A program made the translations under genes and the position numbers. A DNA stretch of 64,000 bases from Corynebacterium choanae. Lineage in GTDB: Bacteria; Actinomycetota; Actinomycetes; Mycobacteriales; Mycobacteriaceae. Under the pieces are notes generated by a model. It saw only the letters and a program-made list of their open reading frames with translations, was not told the DNA's origin and searched no databases. The stretch spans positions 2,914,001-2,978,000 of the forward strand of contig NZ_CP033896.1 in assembly GCF_003813965.1 (NCBI RefSeq), in the 5' to 3' direction. Shown piece after piece: positions 39,323-48,492 of the stretch. Every line of letters begins with the position of its first letter. Position 1 is the stretch's first letter.

Positions 39323-39802
39323 CGACCTGGGTACTTCACTCATTTCGCCCCTCACCCATCCCGTTAATAGCTTCATCTCTAGCCGGACACCTCATTGTTT
39401 AGCGGGTTGCTGCCGCCACTTCCATCCGCATAAACAACAAAAAACCCGCTCACTACGCTTTGCGACCGCAATTCGGACAAGCAATGCTATGGATCGCAGG
39501 TGCGCCGCATCCCCACATACGACTTACAAATCGAAGTCCACGGTTCTATACGGGTGCCTGCGAACTCCGGTAGTTGGCCATGATGCAAAGCACTTTCAAG
39601 GAAGTTGCTCAGTCTTTCCAATTCCGGGACACCACATATCGGATTCCGAAAATTGGTAGGAGCCCACAGGATGCGTCCTCTCCGTTTTGGAGTTGCTCCT
39701 GTATCGCCTCAGATCGGTGCGGCTTAAAAGAGTGGGACTTAAGAATTTTTCTGCCTGTTCAACATGCAGAGGACATGCCGGCAACCGTGCGCATCCGTTG
39801 AA

Positions 39803-39818
39803 TGTTTCACGTGAAACA
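39803..39818. other. parS: parS site 9 (exact)
   Basis: Exact TGTTTCACGTGAAACA in gene desert 2. Confidence 0.93.
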
Positions 39819-40086
39819 CAGGTATGGGGAAAACAAAACATCACGGATGAGTTAATCTCAGCCATTATCGAGCACAGACTTGTGTCGACCCTCGTGCTTA
39901 GTCGGTCAGCATGAAATACGGATTGAAGGTTCAGCGACGACTGAGTGATCCAATTGTCGCACCTGGTCTTGCGAAACTATGTAGCGAACCAAGTGACCGT
40001 CAAACAATGGGAATGGTGAAGGAGGAATGCACACCTTGGGGGAACATCATCCTTCAATCTTCACGCTCGTCCAGGCCACCCAATGA

Positions 40087-40102
40087 CGTTTCACGTGAAA
40101 CA
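40087..40102. other. parS: parS site 10 (one mismatch)
   Basis: CGTTTCACGTGAAACA, differing only at the outermost base; 284 bp from site 9. Confidence 0.87.
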
Positions 40103-40397
40103 CTATCCGACAAGTCCCAATGCGCCCCCGGTTGCACGTTCAATCTCAATAGTTTCTTTTAAGGGTTTCATTGTTCATAGCCGCTTCACTGATGAAGCGA
40201 AGTTGTGTTTGGGCACGCCAGGCGAGAGCAGTCTTAGCCGCCAAGAGAGCACAGCATCGGAGGGGCCTGCACATTACAGACCTGAACGACTGTCAGTAAA
40301 CTTTCGGCGCGGATGGTGTGGACATTGAATGTTAGTGTGCTGATTGTGCCTGCAAGCGCTGTATGGTCACGAGGTTGGACGTTGTGGCGAGCCGGAA

Positions 40398-40413
40398 TGT
40401 TTCACGTGAAACG
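40398..40413. other. parS: parS site 11 (one mismatch)
   Basis: TGTTTCACGTGAAACG, differing only at the last base; 311 bp from site 10. Confidence 0.87.
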
Positions 40414-40725
40414 ATTGGAAACTCGAAAGGTTCACCGTTGCGCTCGGAAAGGGGAGCCAGTCGGGTCAACCGCAGGAGGCTATCGATGTGGCGATGTAGG
40501 CTTCCGCACACGGCTGCTTAATCATTGTTTCCGTTCCATGTTGCTCGACAGGCATACGTGCACAGGTGCTTCGAGCGCTATCAGCCGTCGCGAGAGTTGG
40601 GGAGCTCGGTATCAATGTGGACTAGCAGTCTGATGCAAACATTTTGGAAGTTGTAACTCAGGGAATGGTCTCTTACTTTCGGGCTGTCTATCGTTGCTGC
40701 GACCTGTCGTTTGGGGATGTCCGAT

Positions 40726-40741
40726 TGTTTCACGTGAAACA
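40726..40741. other. parS: parS site 12 (exact)
   Basis: Exact TGTTTCACGTGAAACA; 328 bp from site 11. Confidence 0.93.
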
Positions 40742-41088
40742 AGGGGAGTGCAGCGGCTCGTGGGGGTTGCGCTTTCAATCAATACCGGTGAGGAGATTGG
40801 CCACACCCTTTGAATAACGACTCGGTGTGTGAGCCATGGTGGTGCCGATAAAGGACGAAGACGAACTCTTTCGCGGTTTCCTGAAGTCTGTGTTTGGAGA
40901 AAGACACCGTTTTCCACCCGAACCAGTTTCAACCCCTCGCAACAGACAAATGTAGCGGGAAGGGATCGCTAGACACTCGGCAGGAAAACCTTAGTAGAAA
41001 CCAGAACGGATAAACCGCATTGGATACCGCCATGCGTGGTGTCAGCACCCTGGTACGGCGTGTTGGTCGGTTTGCTGTGGCCGGGCAT

Positions 41089-41104
41089 TGTTTCACGTGA
41101 AACC
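41089..41104. other. parS: parS site 13 (one mismatch)
   Basis: TGTTTCACGTGAAACC, differing only at the last base; 363 bp from site 12. It is the last site in the window. Confidence 0.87.
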
Positions 41105-41331
41105 ATCGATCCGGAACCGGACGTACGCTACACAAAGTCTCCCGTTCAAGCCGCGGCCACAGTACACAATGAGAAGAACCAGTCGGCGCCTTATGTGTAT
41201 GCGGGTGGGCGAAAGGTGGCTGTGCACCGGCCAACAACCTTGGCACGATGAGCAACTCAGATTCTTCATGATTTTTCTCGCAACCGACCCATAGGTTCGC
41301 AAACAGAGCGACAGTGGGGAACAATGGTGCC

Positions 41332-41655
41332 ATGACTGAAATGATCTACACCAAACTCACCATGGAGATTCCGGAACTGGGAACTGTCGCCCATGTCGCC
41401 GAGCTTCAGCCAATGGCAGAGAACACTGGCATGTGCCGGATGGTTCGGCTGATTGAACTCAGCGATGGGGAAGTGCCATCAGGTGGATGGGTTGGGGGAA
41501 AGAGTCGTAACCTTGCGACCCCGCCTCAAGAAGTGGTGCCACACCCCGATACGTTTGATGATTTCCCTGAGGTGCAATCCGAGATATTGACGGGTGTCGC
41601 CTTCGACGAGTTGTGGGAGCAGATTGTAGCAACTTACCCTGATCTGGCGGACTAG
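41332..41655 (+). CDS. conserved-looking small protein of unknown function
   Basis: A 107-residue acidic soluble protein that I do not recognise. It has no signal peptide or membrane span. Visible features are an alternating strand pattern at the start, a GGWVGGK turn near residue 50 and an acidic C-terminal helix (FDELWEQIV). The start at 41332 is one of two choices; a GTG at 41314 is in frame, and GGGGA lies between them about 11 nt before the ATG. It is the first gene after the parS array and precedes trhO by 176 bp on the same strand. Regular codon use and an intact frame support it as real. Confidence 0.65.
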   Translation: MTEMIYTKLTMEIPELGTVAHVAELQPMAENTGMCRMVRLIELSDGEVPSGGWVGGKSRNLATPPQEVVPHPDTFDDFPEVQSEILTGVAFDELWEQIVATYPDLAD

Positions 41656-41817
41656 AGACTAATTTGGCCGATTTTTGGTTCACTTCTGACCATGGGACAT
41701 ATTGAGCACCTTTTCGTCACTTGACATATTCATGTTATGTCACTTTGGGTTAGAGCATCGACTCGTTGGCCAAAGGTGAGTGGTTTACCCCACTACATTG
41801 CTCAACGAGAATCGGCC

Positions 41818-41823
41818 TATAAT
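41818..41823 (+). promoter_or_regulatory. -10 box of trhO, probably leaderless
   Basis: A consensus TATAAT ends 8 nt before the GTG start codon at 41832; there is no Shine-Dalgarno sequence. The -35 region is weak. Confidence 0.55.
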
Positions 41824-41831
41824 GATCAACC

Positions 41832-42746
41832 GTGGATAGCGCACGCGAAAAAGGCCAAACTCGAATTCTCCTTTACTACTGCTTCGCTCCAGTAGATGAC
41901 CCACAAGCTGTCATGCTGTGGCAGAAAACGCTCTGCGAGATGTTGGGACTCAAGGGAAGAATCATCATCTCCAAACATGGCATTAACGGAACGGTCGGTG
42001 GTTCGCTCACCGCATGCAAGATGTACACTCGCCGCACCCGCGAATTTGCCCCATTTAAAAACATGGAATTTAAATGGTCACAAGGATCGGCCGACGACTT
42101 CCCACGGTTGTCGGTAAAGGCGCGTGACGAGATCGTGGCTTTCGGCGCCCCAGATGAGATCAAGGTTGACGAGCAAGGCATTATCGGCGGCGGTGTCCAC
42201 CTCAAGCCGGAGGAGCTCCACAAGTTAGTGGAAGAACGAGGCGACGAGCTCGTATTCTTCGATGGACGCAATGCCATGGAAGCAGAGATCGGCAAATTCA
42301 AGGACGCTATCGTTCCTGATGTCACTACCACGCATGACTTCATTGCGGAACTTGAGTCTGGAAAATACGATCACCTGAAAGATAAGCCGGTGGTCACCTA
42401 TTGCACCGGCGGTATCCGCTGTGAAGTGCTCACCCCCCTGATGAAGAATCGGGGCTTTCAGGAGGTTTACCAGCTAGATGGCGGTATTGTCCGCTATGGT
42501 GAACGCTTTGGCGACAGTGGCCTGTGGGAAGGCTCTCTCTATGTGTTTGACCGTCGCATGCACATGGAGTTTTCTGATGAAGCCAAGCAGCTCGGCCAAT
42601 GCGTGCACTGCGAAACGCCGACCAATGACTTCGTGAACTGCCACAATGAAGCGTGCCGGAAACAGACGTTGATGTGTGCATCGTGTGCCGCAGACGAGAA
42701 AAAAGCCTATTGCGAACGTTGTGTAGGCACGGCCGCAAATCAGTAA
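41832..42746 (+). CDS. trhO: tRNA uridine(34) hydroxylase (rhodanese-like)
   Basis: A 304-residue enzyme of the TrhO (formerly UPF0176/YceA) family, which hydroxylates uridine 34 in the wobble position of some tRNAs using oxygen, as a step towards 5-methoxyuridine-type modification. The N-terminal domain (about 10-100, with [17 protein letters not shown]) is followed by a rhodanese domain (about 125-225) with the active-site Cys191 in YCTGGIRCE. The C-terminus (about 258-300) has a cluster of seven or more cysteines in C-x2-C pairs, a likely zinc site seen in the longer family members. GTG start with a -10 box close upstream; a strong terminator follows. Confidence 0.92.
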   Translation: MDSAREKGQTRILLYYCFAPVDDPQAVMLWQKTLCEMLGLKGRIIISKHGINGTVGGSLTACKMYTRRTREFAPFKNMEFKWSQGSADDFPRLSVKARDEIVAFGAPDEIKVDEQGIIGGGVHLKPEELHKLVEERGDELVFFDGRNAMEAEIGKFKDAIVPDVTTTHDFIAELESGKYDHLKDKPVVTYCTGGIRCEVLTPLMKNRGFQEVYQLDGGIVRYGERFGDSGLWEGSLYVFDRRMHMEFSDEAKQLGQCVHCETPTNDFVNCHNEACRKQTLMCASCAADEKKAYCERCVGTAANQ

Positions 42747-42772
42747 AGCGGCTCACTGCTGCACCGCTTACC

Positions 42773-42808
42773 ATAGGGCGCGACATGCAGATGTGGCGCC
42801 CTATTTTT
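42773..42808 (+). terminator. terminator after trhO
   Basis: ATAGGGCGC pairs with GCGCCCTAT, with an inner ACAT/ATGT pairing, followed by TTTT. A strong Rho-independent terminator. Confidence 0.9.
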
Positions 42809-42955
42809 GCAGGCAACAATTTTCGATAATGATTAGCTTTCGGTTCTCTCTTTTCTCTTTCAACCGGTGTCTCATGGCGGCGCGGCACAGTCGGGTGCAC
42901 TATGACAACGTGTCGCTCCCTCAAGCTTCGTCACACGCGGGTCATACTGGGAATC

Positions 42956-44380
42956 ATGCCGGACTTGCCAGCACCACTCGAGGAGCAATCAGACACAGCC
43001 GCAGCACTGCTGCATGTTTTAGCCTCGCATGCACCCGCCGAGTTACGAAATGACCGCGGCGAAGTCGACCCTGAAGCGCTGTGCTGTGCACTCGAGATCC
43101 TCGCTGAGCAACAATCCCCCACCGGCGAAGGCTATAGTTTTAGCTGGCCGGGAAAACAGCAGGCACAACAAATCGCTTCACCTGCACAGTTACAGCAGCA
43201 ATCACGGCTGTGTCGTGCCGACGGTGCCGCGTTCCAGCCTGCGACACCACTGGATCATCATGCGCTCATTGTTGGCGATAACCTCTTTGGGCTTGCCCAC
43301 TATGAACACTTGACCAGCGAGCAGCCGGAAGTTATCTATATTGATCCGCCATATAACACCGGTGGCAGCATGGTGTATGCAGACTCATTCCACGATAAGC
43401 GCCGTGCCCGCGGCACCGAACCGGTTGGGAAACATGCTTCGTGGCTGAGCTTGATGCTGCCGCGGCTCCGCCTTGCCCGGGATATTCTTGCCGATAATGG
43501 AGTGATCTATGTCAGCATTGACGATACGGAAGTAGCGCAACTGCGCCTAGTGATGGATGAGCTATTCGGGGTACGGAATCATCTTGCAACCTTCGTCTGG
43601 GAGACGAAACGTGCCGCCCGAGGTGTCCCACCAAAACACCTGGTGATGACGAATCACGAATATGTGTTGGCCTATGCCAAACATGCTTCCCACTTCCAGT
43701 TTCGGGGGGTGGAACGTGAGATTGACGGCTTTCACAATCCGGATGAGGATCCCCGCGGGCCGTGGCGCTCTGAATCGATGAAAGCAACAGATCGGCGCAG
43801 CAATGTTTTCACCATCACCGATCCGGTCACGGGACGCCGCTATACGGGGAATTGGGCATTTACGCAAGAGACCCTCACGGCAATGATCGCGGACAATCGG
43901 GTGGTGTTCCCTGCTGATCCGCAGGGCACGCCACGGCAAAAGAAGTTCTTTGATTCTTATCGAAATCCCCGCAAAGCCTTTGTTACCCAACTTGGCTGGT
44001 ACTCGACAGAAGCTGCTACGAAAGCGCTACAGCGTCAATTCGATGGTGTGCGGGTGTTTGACTTCCCTAAGCCGCAGGCATTGCTGCAATTTTTGCTCAA
44101 GCAGGCGACGGATAATGGCATTGTGCTGGATTTTTTCGCCGGCTCCGGATCCACCGCCGAGGCTGTGGTGGCGTGTAATGCTGCCGATGGCGGGAATCGT
44201 CGAGCAGTGTTGATGCAACAACCGGAAATATTGCCGGCCGATGCTGCCGCCCGCCAGCTGGGGCTAGAAACCATCAGCGATATCACCCGTGCCCGTTTTG
44301 AACGATGTCTTGCGGTCTCGAATTCTGACCGCTCCGGAACCGGTGCGTGGCCGTTGCAAGTATATGAGATAACCTACTAA
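42956..44380 (+). CDS. site-specific DNA adenine methyltransferase (type III Mod-like), solitary
   Basis: A 474-residue N6-adenine DNA methyltransferase of the beta class: catalytic motif IV DPPYNTG (about residue 129) precedes the AdoMet-binding motif I DFFAGSGSTAEA (about residue 391). Between them lie VSIDDTE and WETKRAARG-type segments typical of type III modification subunits and Dam-like enzymes. The protein is complete but shorter than most Mod subunits. No restriction (Res) gene is next to it: trhO lies upstream and a truncated DUF2200 gene downstream. It therefore looks like a solitary enzyme that marks DNA, either for regulation or as a survivor of a lost restriction system. The start at 42956 is preferred because a CATACT box ends 7 nt upstream; an in-frame ATG at 42902 is possible. 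Its target sequence cannot be read from the gene. Confidence 0.87.
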   Translation: MPDLPAPLEEQSDTAAALLHVLASHAPAELRNDRGEVDPEALCCALEILAEQQSPTGEGYSFSWPGKQQAQQIASPAQLQQQSRLCRADGAAFQPATPLDHHALIVGDNLFGLAHYEHLTSEQPEVIYIDPPYNTGGSMVYADSFHDKRRARGTEPVGKHASWLSLMLPRLRLARDILADNGVIYVSIDDTEVAQLRLVMDELFGVRNHLATFVWETKRAARGVPPKHLVMTNHEYVLAYAKHASHFQFRGVEREIDGFHNPDEDPRGPWRSESMKATDRRSNVFTITDPVTGRRYTGNWAFTQETLTAMIADNRVVFPADPQGTPRQKKFFDSYRNPRKAFVTQLGWYSTEAATKALQRQFDGVRVFDFPKPQALLQFLLKQATDNGIVLDFFAGSGSTAEAVVACNAADGGNRRAVLMQQPEILPADAAARQLGLETISDITRARFERCLAVSNSDRSGTGAWPLQVYEITY

Positions 44381-44634
44381 CACAGCTTTAGCCGACAGGT
44401 TATCCTTCGCCCTGGGCGGACGATCGGTGTTGCAGTGCATGGTTTACGGTGCTGTTGTGTGCCTGATGGCGCTGGTAGCGTTGCTGCCACCACATCCCAG
44501 CTGGTTGCGCACGGCACCCTGGAGTGCGGCTACACTGGGCTGTTCAGCTTACCGAGTGTGTTTCCGCCTATACTTCAACGAGTGTTCCTTACCCGGTGCG
44601 CTGGCTGTTGTCGAAGAACAAGGAATGGTGTGTT

Positions 44635-44916
44635 ATGGCCTATGACGTTACTGCTGCCCCGTTTGTCGATATCTATCGGTTGTATCTCGCCAAAATCGAG
44701 CGGAAGGGACGCACTGAGGCGGCGCTACGGGCAGCGCTGTGCTGGGTGACTGGTCTGACTGATAAGTCCCTGCAGGAACTTCTCGATGAGGGTGTCTCTG
44801 TGCGTGACTTTTTTGCGACTGCACCGATGCCAGAGGAAGCAACCGAGCTGATCACTGGCACTGTGTGTGGTGTGAAACTTGCCGAGGTCACCGACCCGTT
44901 GATGTTGGATATTTGA
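44635..44916 (+). CDS. DUF2200 protein, C-terminally truncated by in-frame TGA
   Basis: A 93-residue protein matching the DUF2200 family: VDIYRLYLAKIERKGRT at the start, WVTGLTD, DFFATAP and CGVKLAEVTDPLMLDI are the family's blocks in order. The family normally continues with I-R-Y-L-D-K-L-V-D-E-L-A-K-G. Here the codon for that Arg is TGA (44914-44916). The same frame then goes on as RVDKVVDDLAKG and runs to a TAG at 44980-44982. So a CGA-to-TGA change has removed the last 21 codons, or the stop is read through. AAGGAAT lies 9 nt before the ATG. The family has no known function. Confidence 0.82.
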   Translation: MAYDVTAAPFVDIYRLYLAKIERKGRTEAALRAALCWVTGLTDKSLQELLDEGVSVRDFFATAPMPEEATELITGTVCGVKLAEVTDPLMLDI

Positions 44917-44982
44917 CGTGTCGACAAGGTGGTGGACGATTTAGCGAAAGGCCGTGACCTGCCTGCCTGGTATCAGCGCTAG
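44917..44982 (+). other. in-frame continuation of DUF2200 past the TGA
   Basis: Twenty-one sense codons in the same frame as the preceding gene, beginning RVDKVVDDLAKG, which matches the conserved end of the family. It is well preserved, so the stop is recent, suppressed or read through. Confidence 0.7.
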
Positions 44983-45026
44983 GTGCACGGCTGTGCCTGC
45001 TCTGTCTGAGATTACTTGCGGTAAGT

Positions 45027-45065
45027 AAGCGCCCCGGAGCTGGCTCGGTTCAGTCTGGGGCGCTT
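45027..45065 (+). terminator. terminator between DUF2200 and cca
   Basis: AAGCGCCCC pairs with GGGGCGCTT around a 21-nt loop, followed by GCTTT. It lies between convergent genes and may serve both. Confidence 0.65.
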
Positions 45066-45186
45066 GCTTTCCCCATCCAAATTCCCTTATCTGTCGGATA
45101 CAAGACGCGTCAGATTCCCGACTGGTGAAAACATTGTCTCATTATCTGTATCCTTGGGAATATAACTGATTCGGTTGAGGGGTTGG

Positions 45187-46689
45187 CTACTGCTGCCGCT
45201 GTTCCCACCACTGCAGTAGCCGGGCCGTTGCTTCCTCCGGCTCCATCGGACCTTCTTCAAGGCGCAATTCCTTCAAAAATGCCCACGCTTGACCAACCTC
45301 TGGACCTGGGCGCAGATCAAGCAGCTTCATAATGGCATTACCATCCAGCGCCGGACGTACCTGCGCCAGCGATTCTTGTTCTTGAAGCTCAGCGATCCGC
45401 TGCTCCAAATTGTCATAGGCACGCGCCAGCCGGGCTGCTTTGCGCTGATTACGGGTTGTCACATCGGCACGCACAAGTTTGTGCAGTTTCGGCAACAAGT
45501 CACCGGCGTCGGCCACATAGCGGCGCACCGCCGAATCAGTCCATTCACTTTCCCCATAGCCATGGAAGCGCATGTGCAAGAACACCAAATCGTTGATGTC
45601 GGAGATCATCCGTTTGGAATACTTCAACGCCCGAAAGCGCCGCCGGGCAAGTTTCGCCCCCACACTTTCATGCTGGTAGAACGTCACCCCACCGCCGGGT
45701 TTCGCCGCCCGCGTATCCGGCTTGCCAATGTCGTGGATCAGCGCCGCCCAACGCAGCACCAGATCAGGGCCGTCCTCTTCCTGATCGATTGCCTGCTGCA
45801 GCACCTGCAAGGAATGGCGGTACACATCCTTGTGGCGCATATGTTCATCCGGGGTGAGCTGGAGCGCGGGAATCTCCGGGAAAAAGTAGTCACACAATCC
45901 GGTAGACACCATGACGTCGACACCCTTGACCGGGTTAAGGCCAAGCATCAACCGGTCGAGTTCATGGGCGATCCGCTCCACGGAGATCCGGGTGATCTCC
46001 CCGGCCATCGCCGTCATCGCAGTAGCAACCCGATCGCTTAAATCCATGTCAAGCTGGCTGACAAACCGCGCCCCACGCAGCATTCGCAGCGGATCATCCC
46101 CAAAGGAAATCTCTGGCGAATCAGGGGTGTCGATCAGCCCCGCAGCAAGATCCTCCAAACCTCCTAATGGGTCGTGGAATGTGTAGCTGCCATCAGCATG
46201 CACCTCACAGGCCATCGCATTAATGCGGAAGTCACGGCGAATCAGGTCACCGCTGAGCGTGTCGCCGAATTGCACCTCCGGGTTGCGGGAGTTGCCATCA
46301 TAGGTGTCCGACCGGAAGGTAGTGATCTCTAGCTGGTTGTGGTCATGCTCCCCAGAGACGGTGCCATAGGCAATACCGGTATCCCAGATACTGTCGGTCA
46401 ATGTGCCTAGCGCGGCAAGAATGGCGTCTGGGCGCGCATCTGTTGTGAAGTCCAGATCATGACCAAGTCGGTCAAGCAGCGCGTCACGCACCGAACCACC
46501 GACGAGATACAGCTTGTGTCCACGGGCAGCAAACGAGGCGGCAAGCGGCTGCAGCGTCTGTTGGACAGGGCGAAGCGCATCATCAAGTCGGCGAAGCACA
46601 GCGGCTTCGTCGAGTACGGACAGGGTATTGTCGGCTGTTGTTTCCTCGGACACGGGTGTAAGTCTAGCGAGCATCGGTGATAAAACCAT
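45187..46689 (-). CDS. cca: CCA tRNA nucleotidyltransferase
   Basis: A 500-residue enzyme that adds or repairs the 3' CCA of tRNAs without a template (annotated pcnA at the same place in related genomes). The nucleotidyltransferase head has GGSVRDALL (64-72) and the catalytic DLD (78-80), followed by RRDFRINAMA and the GxxDPLRMLRGARF neck block. An HD domain follows (IHDIGKP near residue 315) and is typical of this bacterial branch; it can give phosphatase or phosphodiesterase activity. The inner start at 46689 is preceded by GGTGAG at suitable spacing; the longer frame adds 34 implausible residues. It is divergent from the LRR lipoprotein gene. In mycobacteria the next gene would be the mutT4-like NUDIX gene, so the lipoprotein is an insertion. 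Confidence 0.95.
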   Translation of the reverse strand: MVLSPMLARLTPVSEETTADNTLSVLDEAAVLRRLDDALRPVQQTLQPLAASFAARGHKLYLVGGSVRDALLDRLGHDLDFTTDARPDAILAALGTLTDSIWDTGIAYGTVSGEHDHNQLEITTFRSDTYDGNSRNPEVQFGDTLSGDLIRRDFRINAMACEVHADGSYTFHDPLGGLEDLAAGLIDTPDSPEISFGDDPLRMLRGARFVSQLDMDLSDRVATAMTAMAGEITRISVERIAHELDRLMLGLNPVKGVDVMVSTGLCDYFFPEIPALQLTPDEHMRHKDVYRHSLQVLQQAIDQEEDGPDLVLRWAALIHDIGKPDTRAAKPGGGVTFYQHESVGAKLARRRFRALKYSKRMISDINDLVFLHMRFHGYGESEWTDSAVRRYVADAGDLLPKLHKLVRADVTTRNQRKAARLARAYDNLEQRIAELQEQESLAQVRPALDGNAIMKLLDLRPGPEVGQAWAFLKELRLEEGPMEPEEATARLLQWWEQRQQ

Positions 46690-46931
46690 GTTGCTCACCC
46701 GGACGTTGGTTCGTTGGTCGCACACCGCACCACCGGGCGGGTCGCACCACAGCTGCGACCAGCACTGCCCCAGGTGCGGCCACGTTCGCAATCCTTAGCA
46801 CTGAAGGTTTCGGCTCTTGGTGCGTGTATCTGCCACAATGAACGGTCAGGGCAGAGGTTCACAACGCTCTTGCTCTTGCTTGTTTCAAGTCCGCAAGCAG
46901 TCCCTCCAATCATTTCCCATAAGGAGAACCT

Positions 46932-48329
46932 GTGCAGCAGCATTCCACCGGTGCAGGCAGGCTTGCAGTCTGCGGTGCGATAGCACTGCTCACACTCAGT
47001 GGTTGTCAGGTCGCCTCCTCATCCAGTCCCAATCCGGGAGCAGCTTCCCCGACACCGTCAACCGGTGCCACATCGCACCCGCAAGGGCTCACGAATCGGG
47101 AAGTGTGGGAAGCAACAGCATTTGCCTATCAGCCATCTTCCAGCGGTGATGGGGTAGCAATTCGTGGTTTCCGCAACGACACCAACCCGCATCCAGGGCA
47201 GCCGGTGGTGTTTCCCGACACTGATCCCACCGGCCAGCCCATCACCGAGATCGCCCCATTGGCGTTTTGCTATACGGTGTGTGGTGATTTCATCACCGAT
47301 GACACACAAACCGAGATGCCATTAGCAACCCCAATACATGAACAGCGTATGATACTGGCAATTGATCGCTGGCCTGCCCAGTTGCGGCGAATCGGAGATG
47401 GGGCATTTACCTATAACCAACTGCAGCATATTCCGAACCACTGGGGAACCATTACTCATATTGGTGCCGCCGCCTTTGAAGGCAACCATCTGCAATCCCT
47501 ACCACAGTCGTGGGAAGGTGTAGTTGACCTCGGGGAATCCGCATTCGCCGCAAATAAGCTAACCGCAATTCCGGCCTCTTTTGGGGTGTTGACCACCCTG
47601 CCCGCATGGGTGTTTAGCGGCAACCAGCTGCAGGCTATTGCAGGCGATTTTGGCAATGTTACTCAGATTGGGGCGGGCGCTTTCAGCCATAACCAATTGC
47701 AGCGTCTGCCGAGGAATTGGGGCAGCATTAAAACTCTTGCGGATGGCGCGTTTGCCGATAATGCGCTGGAAACCCTCGCCCCGGCATGGGATGGGGTGAC
47801 AAGCATTGGCCAGTCGGCGTTTGCAGGTAATGCTCTTCGCGCACTTCCTCAGCAGTGGGGGCAAGTGCGCTCCTTGGGTGCTGGTGCCTTCGCCGACAAT
47901 GCGCTGCAAACCCTGCCTTCTCACTGGGGTGAGCTGCAAGAAATTCCGGCTGAAGCATTTGCCCGCAACACCATTACTGCACTGCCGGCCACGTTTGGTG
48001 CGGTCACCCACATTGGCGTGGGTGCCTTCCAAGGCAATCAGATCATCGAAGTTCCGGCGGCACCGGCGCTTGCTGTTGATGACTATGCATTCGCTGACAA
48101 TCGTCTCCTCACCGTGCCGTCATCATGGGAACAGGTTCTAGCGCACAGCGAAGGAAGCATCGCCGGCAATCCGCTGTGCGGGCAACAGCCCACCGACACC
48201 CCAATTATGACTGCCGACGGGGCCCGCATTGCCCCTATCGCCTGCGGCTACTATCCGGAGCCGGCTGTGCTACCAGATGATGAACTTGAGCCCGAACCGA
48301 CCAACGCCGATCTTGCACAAACCAGATAG
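46932..48329 (+). CDS. leucine-rich-repeat lipoprotein (BspA-like repeats)
   Basis: A 465-residue surface lipoprotein. The signal peptide ends in the lipobox LSGC (acylated Cys at about residue 25), followed by a Ser/Pro/Thr linker. Residues about 153-400 are eleven or so tandem repeats of 23 residues with the pattern I-G-x-x-A-F-x-x-N-x-L-x-x-L-P-x-x-W-G, one turn of an LRR_5/BspA-type solenoid each, with an unusual conserved Trp. A Pro/Glu-rich tail follows. Proteins of this type bind host proteins, other bacteria or glycans; which applies here is unknown. The GTG at 46932 has AAGGAG 5 nt upstream. It interrupts the otherwise conserved cca-NUDIX neighbourhood, so it was probably gained. Confidence 0.85.
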   Translation: MQQHSTGAGRLAVCGAIALLTLSGCQVASSSSPNPGAASPTPSTGATSHPQGLTNREVWEATAFAYQPSSSGDGVAIRGFRNDTNPHPGQPVVFPDTDPTGQPITEIAPLAFCYTVCGDFITDDTQTEMPLATPIHEQRMILAIDRWPAQLRRIGDGAFTYNQLQHIPNHWGTITHIGAAAFEGNHLQSLPQSWEGVVDLGESAFAANKLTAIPASFGVLTTLPAWVFSGNQLQAIAGDFGNVTQIGAGAFSHNQLQRLPRNWGSIKTLADGAFADNALETLAPAWDGVTSIGQSAFAGNALRALPQQWGQVRSLGAGAFADNALQTLPSHWGELQEIPAEAFARNTITALPATFGAVTHIGVGAFQGNQIIEVPAAPALAVDDYAFADNRLLTVPSSWEQVLAHSEGSIAGNPLCGQQPTDTPIMTADGARIAPIACGYYPEPAVLPDDELEPEPTNADLAQTR

Positions 48330-48492
48330 ATGGCAGCAGCCATGCAACGGCGCTGTGTTCGCTGGAGCGCTAGAGTAAAATAGTTGCACTTGCCCAACAT
48401 TGGGCAGTGCTGCTGTTGGTTTTTTAGCGTTTTGCTGCTGTCCTTCTTTGCTTCCTTGTCACTAGTCGTACCTCGAATAAAGTTTTGCTGCT

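Larger units (their letters stand above)
38751..41331. other. gene desert 2 within the parS region
   Basis: About 2.6 kb with no supportable gene on either strand, AT-richer than neighbouring genes. It contains seven parS or parS-like sequences, six of them between 39.3 and 41.1 kb at intervals of 284-496 bp, and the second copy of the 17-bp repeat. Apparent frames in the region are short and carry parS translations. Confidence 0.6.
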
